DNA of 64,000 bases from Crithidia fasciculata (Eukaryota > Euglenozoa > Kinetoplastea > Trypanosomatida > Trypanosomatidae): contig CM003436.1 in the NCBI GenBank assembly GCA_000331325.2, positions 1,039,222-1,103,221 on the forward strand. Reading direction: 5' to 3'. The notes under the pieces were generated by a model. That model was given only the letters and a program-made list of their open reading frames with translations, was not told the origin of the DNA and searched no databases. This document shows, piece after piece, positions 44,301 through 54,399 of the stretch. Position 1 is the stretch's first letter, and every line of letters starts with the position of its first letter. The translations under genes were made by a program, and so were the position numbers.

Positions 44301-45468
44301 CAGCGATGACACGATCGTGACGGAGGCGTTGTCAAACGTGCGCACCGTGACGTCTTTCAATATGAAGGAGGACCGTGTTGCAGCCTTCAAGGAAATCCTC
44401 GACGAGGAGACGCCGCGCGAGGTAAAGAAGGGCATTATTGTGGGTGTCATCTACGGCCTGTCGCAGTTCGTCTTCTACGGCGTCTTCGCGCTCTGCTTCT
44501 GGTACGGTGGCAAGCTCATTAAGAAGGGTGAGGCCAACTTTCAGGATGTCGTCATTACCTCCATGGCGGTGCTCATGGGTGCCATGGGTGCCGGCGAGGC
44601 GGGCGGCTTTGCGACGAAGCTCGCGGACGCGGAGAAGGCGACGGCTCGCGTCTTTAGCGTGATTGACCGTGTGCCCGATGTCGACCCCTACAAGGACGGC
44701 GACGAGGAGCTTGGTGAGGGCTGCGACATTGACTTCCGCAAGGTGCAGTTCATCTACCCCGCGCGTCCGAAGCAGGTGGTGCTGGCCTCCGTGAACCTGA
44801 AGTTCGGCGACCGCACGGCAAACGGGCTGATGGGGCAGACCGGCTGCGGCAAGTCGACCATCATCCAGATGCTGGCGCGCTTCTACGAGCGGCGGTCGGG
44901 CCTGATCACGGTGAACGGCAAGGACCTGTCATCGCTGGACATCGAGGAGTGGCGCCGCAACATCAGCATTGTGCTGCAGGAGCCGAACCTGTTCAGCGGG
45001 ACGGTGCGCGAGAACATCCGCTACGCGCGCGGCGACGCGACGGACGAGGAGATCGAGGAGGCGGCGAGGCTCGCGCACATCCACCACGAGATCATCAAGT
45101 GGCCTGAGGGCTACGACACGGACGTGGGCTACAAGGGCCGCGCGCTGTCGGGTGGCCAGAAGCAGCGCGTGGCGATCGCGCGCGGGCTGCTGCGGCGGCC
45201 GAAGCTGCTGCTGCTGGACGAGGCGACGAGTGCGCTGGACAACGTGACGGAGTCGAAGGTGCAGGCCGGCATCGACGCCTTCCAGGCGAAGTACGGCATC
45301 ACGACGGTGAGCATCGCGCACCGCCTGACGACGATCCGCAACTGCGACCAGATCATTCTTCTGGACTCGGGCCACATCATCGAGCAGGGCAGCCACGAGG
45401 AGCTGATGGCGCTTGGCGGCGAGTACAAGGTGCGCTACGAGCTCTACACCAACGCGACGTCCAACTAG
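41359..45468 (+). CDS. ABC transporter, subfamily B (MDR/P-glycoprotein-like), copy 2
   Basis: 1369 aa from the ATG at 41359 (MPSNNSPRTGD); the frame is open upstream but from a non-ATG codon. Same full-transporter layout as copy 1: NBD1 Walker A at 514-522 and LSGGQ at 618, NBD2 Walker A at 1159-1167, all catalytic motifs intact. The N-terminal about 150 residues, polar and acidic, are unrelated in detail to copy 1 and contain a Ser/Asp tract (NASDSDSEVE) that could be a kinase target. Both ATP-binding domains and part of membrane domain 1 are almost identical in DNA to copy 1, whereas the rest of the membrane domains differ. This suggests different substrates served by homogenised motors. 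Confidence 0.95.
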   Translation: MPSNNSPRTGDRRNSEDVRVFNLENNDSHSPMGNEYEEDVASRLNQRRASDVSHEPDAQQPGEADSHMSFSAPAGQRNGFEIVQTQAEKEVAPVQGRKYASTSGTANTESSMKKSNASDSDSEVERPAFTAEEVIKPAEKKESVSFFGIFRYADRTDKIMMIVGTFCAVVCGGGLPAFSFVFGRIMNDLLVSNDPEKATAKTALIMVYIGIGMFVVCGGHVLCWTIAASRQVARIRLRFFQAVLRQDIGWHDEHSPGELTARMTGDTRVIQNGINDKLSQGIMNGAMGLLGFIFGFVFCWELTLVMLGMMPFIAIMGAVIGNIMSKMTEQTRKHFAKAGSMATEVMENIRTVQTFGKEDYETDRFAQAVLLAQAKGIRKEFTSTGSAGIIMALVFITYTVAFFFASYLVQWGRTEMKNVISTFMSVLMGSFGIGFVSPSATAFAESRAAAFEIFKAIDRVPPVDIDAGGIPVTSFRQSIEFRNVKFAYPARPDMMLFRDLNLTIKCGQKVAFSGASGCGKSSMIGLIQRFYDPLGGAVLCDGLDMRELCLHDWRDQIGIVSQEPNLFAGTMMENVRVGKADATEEEVVEACKQANIHDTIMALPDQYNTPVGAVGSQLSGGQKQRIAIARALVKRPPILLLDEATSALDRKSEVEVQGALDQLMQKGGMTVIIIAHRLATIRDVDCIYYVKYDGVEGSKISESGTFDELMALGGEFAAMAKIQGVPADGGRAGGKGEAAKAKEDHLNVILDEASLAKLDEEAPRTERQKVPIENLVKWEVKRVKIGFLRLMKMNSSKTWAIVLGFIGSALTGASGPANAILFGEILGVLGQYQVDKDVGALRSGTNLYAPLFLVFAAATFIGWSLQGFYGYAGEHLTTKIRVLLFRQIMRQDMSFFDIPGRDAGTLAGMLSGDCEAVHQLWGPSIGLKVQTACTVGAGLIIGFIYQWKLAFVALACMPVVALCNVVQQQMMMGYTQKREGDSDDTIVTEALSNVRTVTSFNMKEDRVAAFKEILDEETPREVKKGIIVGVIYGLSQFVFYGVFALCFWYGGKLIKKGEANFQDVVITSMAVLMGAMGAGEAGGFATKLADAEKATARVFSVIDRVPDVDPYKDGDEELGEGCDIDFRKVQFIYPARPKQVVLASVNLKFGDRTANGLMGQTGCGKSTIIQMLARFYERRSGLITVNGKDLSSLDIEEWRRNISIVLQEPNLFSGTVRENIRYARGDATDEEIEEAARLAHIHHEIIKWPEGYDTDVGYKGRALSGGQKQRVAIARGLLRRPKLLLLDEATSALDNVTESKVQAGIDAFQAKYGITTVSIAHRLTTIRNCDQIILLDSGHIIEQGSHEELMALGGEYKVRYELYTNATSN

Positions 45469-48400
45469 CCGTAGAGAACCTTCTACGCTTCTTATTGTTA
45501 CTGCTCTCTGCAGTGTTGTACAGGAGATAGCTATTGTTTCTCTTGGCGTGTAGTCACCACTACGATACGCCAGCTTGTTTGGTATTCGTTTGAGTGTCGC
45601 CGTCATCGTGGCAAGGAATGAAAGCTCAAACTTCGGTTGCGGAAAGAGAGAGCCCTCTATCATAGAGGGTGCCACTGTTACTCGACGTTGCCGCTCGCAT
45701 TGCGTGGCTCCGATTGGTGGTTGTCTCACTGCGCTGTTGAACGAGTATTTTATTCCTTTTTCCTTTTTTCGTACTTCCTCTCTCTTTAGGTTCGACAGCG
45801 GAGAAAAAAAAAAGAAAACGTAGAATTTCTTTCTTTTTCTCTTCTGTTGCTCTCCTAACTTTACCTGTTACGATTGTGACTCTTATAATGTTTCTGGTTG
45901 TAGTGTCTTGGCCGGAAATCTGCACAATTTTGCCGCTGGGATTGTAAGACGGGTGGCGTCGGTCTGGTGGGCTCTCTCTCGCCCCTCTTCTCTCTCCTCC
46001 TTTTCCTTTCCTTTCTTTTAAATTACCCTGCCCTCTTGTTCTTTTTTTTTATTTGTTGCCTTTTTCTTTTTTTTTTTTTTACAGCCCCTCCTAAAACTTT
46101 TTTCCTTTCCGTATATTTGCTTCCCTACCCCTCTCTAATAAAATGGTCGAATGTAATATCAATCAACTCAGCACGTTTTTATTTTTGTTTTTACTAGTGT
46201 TTTCTTTCTCCCTTTTCTCTTCCCTTCGTGTCCCCCTTTCCAGGTAATTGAAAGATGACCCACTCCACTTTCCAAGAGGGCAAAGACGTAGGTGAGTGGC
46301 AGCGATTGCTGTGTCTCTCCCACTGGAAGTGACAATAACGTTTTTACTTCTGTTATTCTTGGTGGGAAACGACATGGCAGCGGCAAAAGTGGCCGTGCGC
46401 GTTGCAGCATCAGAGAGGGCCCCGCATACGTTGACTCTCTGTATTTAGCGAGGTGAAGAAAATGTCAGTCGAGGGCACAGTGCATCATCTTCTCCCTCTT
46501 ATCGTTTGCGCTTCTTTTGCGGGAGCTCCGTGTGCGTGCGTAGATGTAGGCGCGCGTCTCCCGCAGAGGGCGTCAGCGACGCGTGATTGCGGACAAGAAA
46601 GTACGCAGTATGAGTAGTAGCAACAATTTTACGAGAAAGGTGCATGGGGAAAAAAAGGGTTAAAGGTGCGATTGTGTCTGTTGCCGCAAAGAGAAGTCGA
46701 CAGATGATTTTGCTTTCGTGGCGCTCCCACCTCGTTCCTTTCTTTCTTATTTTTCTTTTGCCGTCTTTCTTGTAGCTGCGACTGCCATTGATGGTCGTGC
46801 GTTCGTGTTTCAGGCATGCAGTGTGGTGGCTTTCCGGCTCTAAAAGTGAGCTAGGCTGGTGAACATCAGGGCGGAAAAGCCATAGTTTTCTCTCTTGTTT
46901 GCGCTGCCAGCTTTGCTTTCTCTCCTATTGCTTTGTTGTTGTTTATCTTTCTCCTCCGCTTTTTCCGCTCTTTTGGCCGTTTCCCTCACTCAAGGCACCT
47001 GCCAGAAGGGGAACACCAAAAAAATAAGGAGGAGGTACCAACCACACTGGTCATGCAAGAACCGCTTGTCTACTTAAAGATGAAAGTCAAAGATACATTT
47101 CTTCCATCTTCTACTTTAATGTTCGCTGTTTCTCTCAAGATACTTTCATCATTTCGTCTCCACTTCTTTTGCATCTTAATGAAATTGTTCTGCCTTTCCT
47201 GGTCGTTCTCTCTCTCTCTTACCCTTGTTTTACCAATTACTTGGCGCCGTACGTCATGGGCAGCTACTACCGCTAGCCCTCTTTTTACTCGCCTTAGGTT
47301 ACTTTATTTTTTTTCTCCTTTCTTCTTTTTTTACCGACGTGCCTCTCCTTTTTATATTTATATGGTAGAGTGCTGGAGCACTGCTGTCTCTGTTCCTGTC
47401 CCTTGCGCTTGTACGCCTCTCTCTCTCTCCTTCTCTTATGTCTTTTCGTGTCCTTGCTTACTTCTAAAGAGACCTTAAAGTCGCGGCTGCCTTGTATGGC
47501 GGAGAGTTGGTGGATGCATGGCGTGCTCACTCATACACACGATGGCAGAAGTCACGAAAAGACGCTCTGCATCGTTGTGCGCTGATGCGTGCCCCGCTCG
47601 TGCTGTCACAGCGCCGCCTCATTCTTTTTGTTGTTTCTTTCGAACTTTACCGGCGTGTGCTTCTTCTTTTCCTTCTCATTTATGTAGGTGTGCTGCATCT
47701 CTAGCGTGATGTAAGCCGAAGAGGAAGGCCGGCATGGGCAAGAAGAAGAAGCATTGCAATTTCGCGAAAGACAGCAAACAAAAAAGAAAGAAAAAAAAAG
47801 AAGGATAAAGAGAAGGAAGAGAGAGGTTGTTGTTGGAGGGCGGGACCTCAGAAGAAAGGGCACCAAGGTATTGTGACGCCTCTACAGTTGCTCGAAAATC
47901 GTGAGTTGACGCGATGTACACTTTTTATATTTCTCAGTGTGAGGGAGAATAATCAATGAGCTTTTTTGAGAATTAAAAAAGACAAAAATATGCGTTTTGT
48001 TTCTTTGTTGACCACGCTTTCGAGACTGGAACATGCTCTCGCTCTTTCACCGTGTTTGATTGTGTTTGCGTGTGTGTGGATTAGGAATGGTGTCGAGTGC
48101 GATCGAATTTAGGAGTTCTTATGTGCGTAGATGTGCAGGTTTCTTTTTCGTTTCAAATCGCACTCCGTCTTTTCATTTTCAATTATTGAGACAGCCTTCT
48201 TCCCTGCACGCAACCGTACGTCTTTCACACTTACACTATTGAATCAAAGAAAAGGACGATCAGCAGCGGCTGCGGACAGTCAACTCGCGCGGGGAGAGAG
48301 ATAGTGGGAGCATGTTCCACTCGCAAAAGTGTTGTTAAATCGAACATTACATACTTCATTCCTTTTTTCTTTCTAAGCTTTTCTTATCTTTTCTTTTTTC

Positions 48401-49201
48401 CCCTCGAAAAACTCGAAGTATTTTTTTCTTTATAGCTGTCGGAAAGTAATGATCATCTACTGCCAGTATGGGAGAGTGTGTTGAGTCGAGAGAGAGGAGG
48501 AAGATGTTAACGACGCCAACTCTTATGAAAAGGGTGCGCAGCTTCGGGTCATGTTGCGCACGATCGCGATATGGTCATAAGTGCTCCACTGTCCCACAGC
48601 TTGTTTTGTTCACCCTTCCCAAAACTTTTTTTTTTCTGGGTTTGGCAACGTTCTTTTTCCTTCTCTCCGTTTCCGCTCATTGGTACGTCGCCTTTTTCTG
48701 CAATACGTTTTTTTCCCCTTTTTTTTGAATAAAGAGAACTGGACTTGAATGACACGGGCTGCGCACCTGCAAAGCTCTTTCTGTTCCTCTCTTAGCATGC
48801 AACATTGTTTGTTGCTTTCTGCCACCAGTGAACCCAGCGTATACTCTGAGCTACGTCAAAGTCTATCAGCAACAACAGCAACGAAGAAGGACGCACTTGT
48901 GTCCCCCTCGCGATTGCAAGTAACGGATTGCAGTCTTGTGTCTGGTATCCGCTTTTTCCCACTTTGTGCGGGCTTTTGGATTCGTTGCCGACGTTGAGAT
49001 GAACCAACAGCCGTTCACAAGCGTTTTTTCTGCGGGAGGACTTATTCATTCTCAGATGGCATTGCGTTGCGGCAAGATCGCTTCAACAAACTCTGAAAAA
49101 GTGAAAGAGTTCTGTATGTATTGCGGTGCATGCCACTTTTTTTTGTTCCGCTGCTAATTAAATTTGCTTCTCCATACTTTAGTTTGTCTCTTTACCTCCA
49201 C

Positions 49202-49204
<3 letters not shown>

Positions 49205-49233
<29 letters not shown>
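49205..49233. repeat. CT microsatellite
   Basis: A (CT)n tract of about 29 nt, 430 nt upstream of the myosin start. As a polypyrimidine tract it could offer an alternative splice signal, but other C/T tracts lie closer to the gene. Confidence 0.8.
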
Positions 49234-49236
<3 letters not shown>

Positions 49237-49574
49237 GTCAGTGCGCATCTTTGTGCGTTGTGTGCGTGACTAAGTTTCTCGCCGTGCGCGCAAGGTACGT
49301 TTTGTTTTCTAATTCGTACCCCTGTCTCCCGTAGGGATCCCTTTACAGCTGTGGGTCGCGTCGCCCTCTCTCTCTCTCCGGAGCTCCGGTGCGTCAGCAG
49401 CTGCCGGTAAGTACTTCCTATCTTTATTTGCTCTTGCGTTGGTGATTTTTTTTTGCTGTTTTTGCTCACTTCACTCTCCTCGTGACTTCAGTCTGCTCTG
49501 ATGGACATTTAACAAAAAAAAAACTACCCGTCTTTTTCTCTCAATCTCACCAGTGCGTCGCGCTTTTACCCTGC

Positions 49575-49622
49575 TCACCTCTTTCTTTCTCTTCTCATTG
49601 CGTCTCTGCATTCTACCTGCAG
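49575..49622 (+). promoter_or_regulatory. putative spliced-leader acceptor for myosin I
   Basis: C/T-rich tract ending CTACCTGCAG; AG at 49621-49622, 39 nt before the ATG. Confidence 0.55.
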
Positions 49623-49661
49623 TTGTTGGCCTCTTTTCTCTCTTGATCCCACGGCATCGTA

Positions 49662-52600
49662 ATGGCGTCTGAGTACAAGCAGCGCGAGACCGTCGGGGTG
49701 GAGGACCTGGTCCTGCTTCCGCAGATCACCGAGAAGGCCATTACCGACGACCTCGCAGTGCGGCACCGCGTCGACCTCATCTACACCGGCATCGGTTCCG
49801 TTCTCCTCGTTGTGAACCCCTTCAAGCAGATCCCTGGTCTCTACAACGAGGCACACATGCAGTTCTACCGGCACAGCGGCCGCGTCGACGGGGTGCGGGA
49901 CGCGCTGCTGGAGGGGCAGGAGCCCGGTGACGCACCCCTCGGTGGGCCCCACATTTTTGCGCTGGCTGAGGACACCTATCGCAGCATGGTTTCGGAGGAG
50001 GAGAACCAATGCATCATCATCTCCGGCGAGTCCGGCGCCGGCAAGACCGAGGCATCGAAGCAGATCATGCAGTACATCTCCGCCGTCTCGGGCAACACGA
50101 GCGACATGCAGAAAGTGAAGCGCATCATTCTCGAGTCGAACCCGCTGCTCGAGGCATTCGGCAACGCCAAGACGCTGCGCAACGACAACAGCTCCCGCTT
50201 CGGCAAGTTCCTGGAGATCTATTTCGACGTTCGTGGCGGCCCGGTCGGCGGACACCTTTCCCACTTTCTGCTCGAGAAGTCGCGTGTCTCGAGTCAGCAG
50301 GAGGGGGAGTGCAACTTTCACATTCTCTATCAGCTGTGCACCGGCGTGGCTGAGGCGCTGCGGGAGGCGGGAACGTCCGCTGCCGCCGCACGCGGCCGCA
50401 AGGGCGGCAAGACAGACGCAAGTAGCGGCGACACGTCGGACGACGACAGCAGCGACGGCGTGGTGGACTGGGCGGCAGTCTTCACAGAGATGCGGATGGA
50501 CGGGTTGGCGCCAGACGTGCCGCATGTGCGTCTCGGCTCCAGCTCCTTGTCCGTCTATCCCTGGCGCTACCTGCGGCCCGTTGTCGCCTCGGGGCGGCAC
50601 GCCCGCGACTTCACCGCCCGCACCGGCATCGACGACGCGCGTGGGTGGCGTGAGACGCTGCTGGCGATGGAGGCGATGGGCATGACAGCCGAGGACCAGA
50701 CGTCCGTCGTGAAGGTGCTGTGTCTTGTGCTCCACTTCGGAGAGCTGGAGTTCGTGGCCCCCGAGGAGGGTGGCGAGCGTGCAGCGGGGCAGCAGCCCTG
50801 CACTCTGGCGAACCCGGCTGTGCTCGACTTCCTTGCGCAGCAGCTCGGCGTCGATGCAAAGGCGCTGCTGAAAGCGCTGACGTGGCGCAAGCTGCAGATG
50901 GGTGCGACGGAGGTCGTCTTCTCCCCACTCGATGCCCAGCAATGCCGCAACGCGTGCGACGCGATTGCCAAGGCCCTCTACGAGGGTGTCTTCGAGTTTA
51001 TTGTCAGCTCCGTCAACATCGCCTTCGGGGACGCCCCGCATGCGCTGATGCTGGGCGTGCTCGACATCTACGGCTTTGAGATCTTCGCCAAGAACGGCTT
51101 CGAGCAGTTCTGCATCAACTACGTCAACGAGAAGCTGCAGCAGATCTTCATCGAGCTCACGCTGCGTGTCGAGCAGGAGGAGTACGTGCGGGAGAACATT
51201 CCCTGGGAGGCCATCAAGTACTTCGACAACCAGATCGTGTGCGATCTGATCGAGAGCAACCGCCCGCCGGGCCTCTTCGCGATCATGGACGACGTCTGCA
51301 TCACCATGGCAAAGGAGGAAGAGGCGGTGGCGGACCGCAAGCTGCTCGACAAGCTCGACATGACGTACCGCAGCCATCCCAACTTCGTCCGCAGCGAGCG
51401 CGGCTTCGTCATCAAGCACTACGCCGGCGACGTGGAGTACAGCACGGACGGCTTTGTAGGTCGCAACAAGGACCGCCTCGGTGCCGACGTGGTCGAGGTG
51501 CTCTCGCAATGTAAGATGAGCTTTGTGCTGGAGATTTTGACCGAGGTGCTCGCTGAGGGGCTGGCGGCGGCGTCGCCGGCTGGCGGAGGGGCGACTGTGC
51601 GACGGCCGCCGATGACCGCCGGCGCGCGCATCCGCCAGCAAGCCGCCGACCTCGTGAAGACGCTGAAGCAGTGCACGCCGCACTACGTCCGCACCATCAA
51701 GTCCAACGACGTGAAGCGCGGCGACTTCTTTGACGAGGCACGCGTGTTGCACCAGGTCAAATACCTTGGCCTCCTCGAGAATGTGCGGGTGCGGCGCGCC
51801 GGCTACAGCTACCGCCAGTACTTTGACAAGTTCCTGAAGCGCTTCAAGTACACCTGTCCCAGCACCTACCCACGCCCCTTCCGCGGCACCGACAGGGCGG
51901 CGTGCGAGGCCATTCTCGCTTACCTGCAGAACGAGCAAGGGGTGGTGCCGCCGCAGTCCTACGCGATTGGCACGAGCAAAGTCTTCATCCGACAGCCGGA
52001 GCACGTCCTCGCCCTCGAGCAGTGCCGCGAGTCCGCCTTCCACGCGCTCGCCGTCACGATCCAGCGCGCCTGGCGCGGCTACACGCAGCGGAAGCAGCTG
52101 CTGCGGCTCAAGGCAAAGCTGGACCGCACCTACGAGCGGCAGAAAAAGGTGCGCCGCGCCGACAGCGTGTTCCGCGCCTACGAGGGTCTCTATGTCGATG
52201 TCGACGCTGTGGTGGCCGCTGCGGGGCCGCCAGCGGTGCTGGGTGCTGCGGGTGGCACCGTCCCGCGTGCGCTCTCCAGCCGCCTCGCCCTCGCAGCTGA
52301 CGCGATGTTCCAGTTTGACCCCATCGCCCGTGCGTGGCGCTCCTTCTGGACTGCTACGGTGGAGGCGGGCCAGCAGCGCAAGCGCTTCTTTGTAAATGCG
52401 CTGACGCAGGAGACGGTGTGGGAGCGGCCACGCGAGCTTGACGCACCACGCCTTGTCTTTTCCTGCGTTGTGGACCGCGTTGTGAATTGGGCCACCGCGC
52501 AGACAGCGAGGGAGTTTGTTTTCGTGACGAACCACGACATGCTCTATCTGGTGCGTGAGCGGTTAAAAAAGACGGACGAGGCGGCGCCGTCCGCTGCAAA

Positions 52601-53759
52601 GGGCGGCGGCGGCAAAAGGAAAGGCAAGGATGCGGGGCAGCACGGGGACGCGGCGGAGGTGGCCCTGGAGCCGTGCTTTACCCTGCAGAAGCGCATCGAC
52701 TTGCGTCTGCTCACGCAGGTCGCCGTAAGCGCGATGGCGGACACGGTGCTTGTCCTGCGCTGCCTCCCTGTCCTCGCACCCTACCGACCGGTGCTGGACA
52801 CGGTGCGGACTAAGACGGGACCGACGCAGTGCGAGGCGTGCGGCCGCCCCGCCACGCCGGCGATGCGCCGCGCAAACTGCCCAAGCTGCGGCCGGCTGTG
52901 CTGCGTGCGTCACTGCCTCGTGCACGCTCGCCCCTTGCCCATGCTGAATGGACAGGCGAGGCCGGTGTCTGTGTGCCCCGCGTGTGTCGCTGGAGAGCCG
53001 CTCGAGGCGGTGGGGGACGTGGTGCTGCTCACACCCCTCAAGACGGAGCTTGCTGGCACCCTCTGCAGCCACTACCAGCAGCGCATGGGCAACCCGCTCC
53101 CCCTCCTCGTCGCCAACACAATCCCCTTCGCCGTGTGGACTCCGGCTCCGCCACCGCCAAAGAAGACAGTTAAAAGGCCTCCGTCGAAGAAGAAGGCGGA
53201 TGCGGCAGCAGCGGCAGCAGAGCCGGAGGAGCTGCCCGGTGTGTTGGGCGGCTCCTATGAGGTGACGCTGACGTGTGTGGCCGCCGACAACGCCGTGACC
53301 GCCGACACCGTGCTTGTGCCGGCCATTCCACCCGACGTAACTGCCGCAGCAACAGCGGACCGCAGCAAGGGCCGCAAGGCGTCCAGCAAGAAAAAAGGAG
53401 ACGACACCGACACGGACGGCCTCGTTGCCATACCGCCGGAGACGCCGCGGGTGTTGACGGTTGTGGCTCCGTCCGGCATCACCGCCGCGCAGATCCAGCG
53501 CATGGAAGCCGCGCGGGAGGCACGGCGCAAGGTGGCGGCGGCGCGGCGGCGACAGGAAGAGGAGGAGGAGCGCAAGCGCGAGGCCCAGCGAGAGGCGGAG
53601 CGTGCCGCGGAGCACCAACGCGTCGTGCAGGAGCGCAAGAAGGCCAAGGCGGCGGAGACGGCCCGAATGGAGGGGGAGCGGGCCGCACGTGAGAAGGCGG
53701 CGGCGGAGCGGCGCGAGGAGGCGGCGAAGCTTGTAGCCCAGCGCGCACGCCGGCGGTGA
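49662..53759 (+). CDS. myosin I heavy chain (motor, IQ, WW, FYVE-like tail)
   Basis: 1365 aa actin-based motor. P-loop GESGAGKT at 122-129, the NPLLEAFGNAKT and NDNSSRFGKF switch I region, switch II LDIYGFEIF at 467-475. The motor carries an Asp/Ser-rich insertion at about 238-300, in a place where class I motors are compact. One IQ motif at about 797-816 (IQRAWRGYTQRK) should bind a calmodulin-like light chain. The tail has a WW domain at about 892-926 (RFFVNALTQETVWERP), a FYVE-type zinc finger at about 1057-1111 and a highly charged E/R/K/A-rich helix at about 1276-1365. From memory, kinetoplastid myosin I proteins share the FYVE tail and act in endocytic traffic. Here the finger lacks the usual lipid-binding residues (see findings). 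Gene order suggests the Leishmania myosin IB orthologue. Confidence 0.93.
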   Translation: MASEYKQRETVGVEDLVLLPQITEKAITDDLAVRHRVDLIYTGIGSVLLVVNPFKQIPGLYNEAHMQFYRHSGRVDGVRDALLEGQEPGDAPLGGPHIFALAEDTYRSMVSEEENQCIIISGESGAGKTEASKQIMQYISAVSGNTSDMQKVKRIILESNPLLEAFGNAKTLRNDNSSRFGKFLEIYFDVRGGPVGGHLSHFLLEKSRVSSQQEGECNFHILYQLCTGVAEALREAGTSAAAARGRKGGKTDASSGDTSDDDSSDGVVDWAAVFTEMRMDGLAPDVPHVRLGSSSLSVYPWRYLRPVVASGRHARDFTARTGIDDARGWRETLLAMEAMGMTAEDQTSVVKVLCLVLHFGELEFVAPEEGGERAAGQQPCTLANPAVLDFLAQQLGVDAKALLKALTWRKLQMGATEVVFSPLDAQQCRNACDAIAKALYEGVFEFIVSSVNIAFGDAPHALMLGVLDIYGFEIFAKNGFEQFCINYVNEKLQQIFIELTLRVEQEEYVRENIPWEAIKYFDNQIVCDLIESNRPPGLFAIMDDVCITMAKEEEAVADRKLLDKLDMTYRSHPNFVRSERGFVIKHYAGDVEYSTDGFVGRNKDRLGADVVEVLSQCKMSFVLEILTEVLAEGLAAASPAGGGATVRRPPMTAGARIRQQAADLVKTLKQCTPHYVRTIKSNDVKRGDFFDEARVLHQVKYLGLLENVRVRRAGYSYRQYFDKFLKRFKYTCPSTYPRPFRGTDRAACEAILAYLQNEQGVVPPQSYAIGTSKVFIRQPEHVLALEQCRESAFHALAVTIQRAWRGYTQRKQLLRLKAKLDRTYERQKKVRRADSVFRAYEGLYVDVDAVVAAAGPPAVLGAAGGTVPRALSSRLALAADAMFQFDPIARAWRSFWTATVEAGQQRKRFFVNALTQETVWERPRELDAPRLVFSCVVDRVVNWATAQTAREFVFVTNHDMLYLVRERLKKTDEAAPSAAKGGGGKRKGKDAGQHGDAAEVALEPCFTLQKRIDLRLLTQVAVSAMADTVLVLRCLPVLAPYRPVLDTVRTKTGPTQCEACGRPATPAMRRANCPSCGRLCCVRHCLVHARPLPMLNGQARPVSVCPACVAGEPLEAVGDVVLLTPLKTELAGTLCSHYQQRMGNPLPLLVANTIPFAVWTPAPPPPKKTVKRPPSKKKADAAAAAAEPEELPGVLGGSYEVTLTCVAADNAVTADTVLVPAIPPDVTAAATADRSKGRKASSKKKGDDTDTDGLVAIPPETPRVLTVVAPSGITAAQIQRMEAAREARRKVAAARRRQEEEEERKREAQREAERAAEHQRVVQERKKAKAAETARMEGERAAREKAAAERREEAAKLVAQRARRR

Positions 53760-54399
53760 CGAGACTGTGGCCCGCGTTGAGAAGTCCGTGTGTGTTTCTC
53801 AAAGGTGAGACTCCACAGCATTTGAGTGCTTCTTCTTCTTTCTTTTTTTTTTTCAGCTGACATCTCAAGATTCAATCAGGTGGTGAAGGACTGCTGTACA
53901 CTACTCGTGGCAAAAAAAAAAGAAAAACATGCACACACGCGAAGACGCACAAGCGAGAGCGGAGGTGTCCCTTATCGCGGAAACGTGCTTTGGGGCAGCG
54001 TTTGTTTGTTTGTTTAGATTGTAATGGAGGCAAGGCTTGGCTAGCGTGTTGTCGGCTCGTACTCTTCGCGCGCACCTCCAGCCCTCTGCACTCGGTGTGA
54101 CCATTTGCTTTCGATGTCATGATTGAAGCAAATGCCCCCAACGTTTTTCTCTCTGCTGGTCTTCAGCTGAACTTCCCTCTCTCTCTCTCTCTCTCTCTTC
54201 TCATTCTCTCGTCTCTTTTCTCTCTCTAATACCACTTTGCATCTGTGATTGCTTTCTCCACCCACGCAAAGAAGTATTCTCTGCGCTCTTCACCGCAGAT
54301 CATCGCACACACGCATACAGACACACGCACGTGCTCGCAACTGCTTGTACTTTCTATTTCCCCCCTCTCGCCGCACACATCATCACCATAGCACTAAAT
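53760..54399. other. spacer downstream of myosin I
   Basis: No gene. Contains a CT microsatellite at 54175-54199 and C/T-rich sequence leading to AG at 54270-54271, the likely splice acceptor of the next gene (5' UTR about 128 nt). Confidence 0.6.
54175..54199. repeat. CT microsatellite / polypyrimidine tract
   Basis: A (CT)n tract of about 25 nt that probably doubles as part of the trans-splicing polypyrimidine signal for the gene at 54400. Confidence 0.75.

Larger units (their letters stand above)
45469..49661. other. 4.2-kb spacer between ABCB and myosin
   Basis: No gene supported. T- and A-rich with a few mixed patches. Includes a CT microsatellite at 49205-49233. The right end (49575-49622) is the myosin splice tract. 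A 53-codon frame from an ATG at 48999 (MNQQPFTSVF...) is not convincing. Confidence 0.55.

Noticed and set aside
48999-49157. 53-codon frame MNQQPFTSVFSAGG... upstream of myosin
   Set aside because: Short, no family resemblance, and located in a spacer without a nearby splice tract of its own.
49575-52535. Nearly 1000-codon open frame antisense to myosin I
   Set aside because: A by-product of GC-rich third codon positions on the sense strand; composition is His/Val/Leu/Arg-rich, it has no recognisable domain, and the sense strand is a clear myosin.
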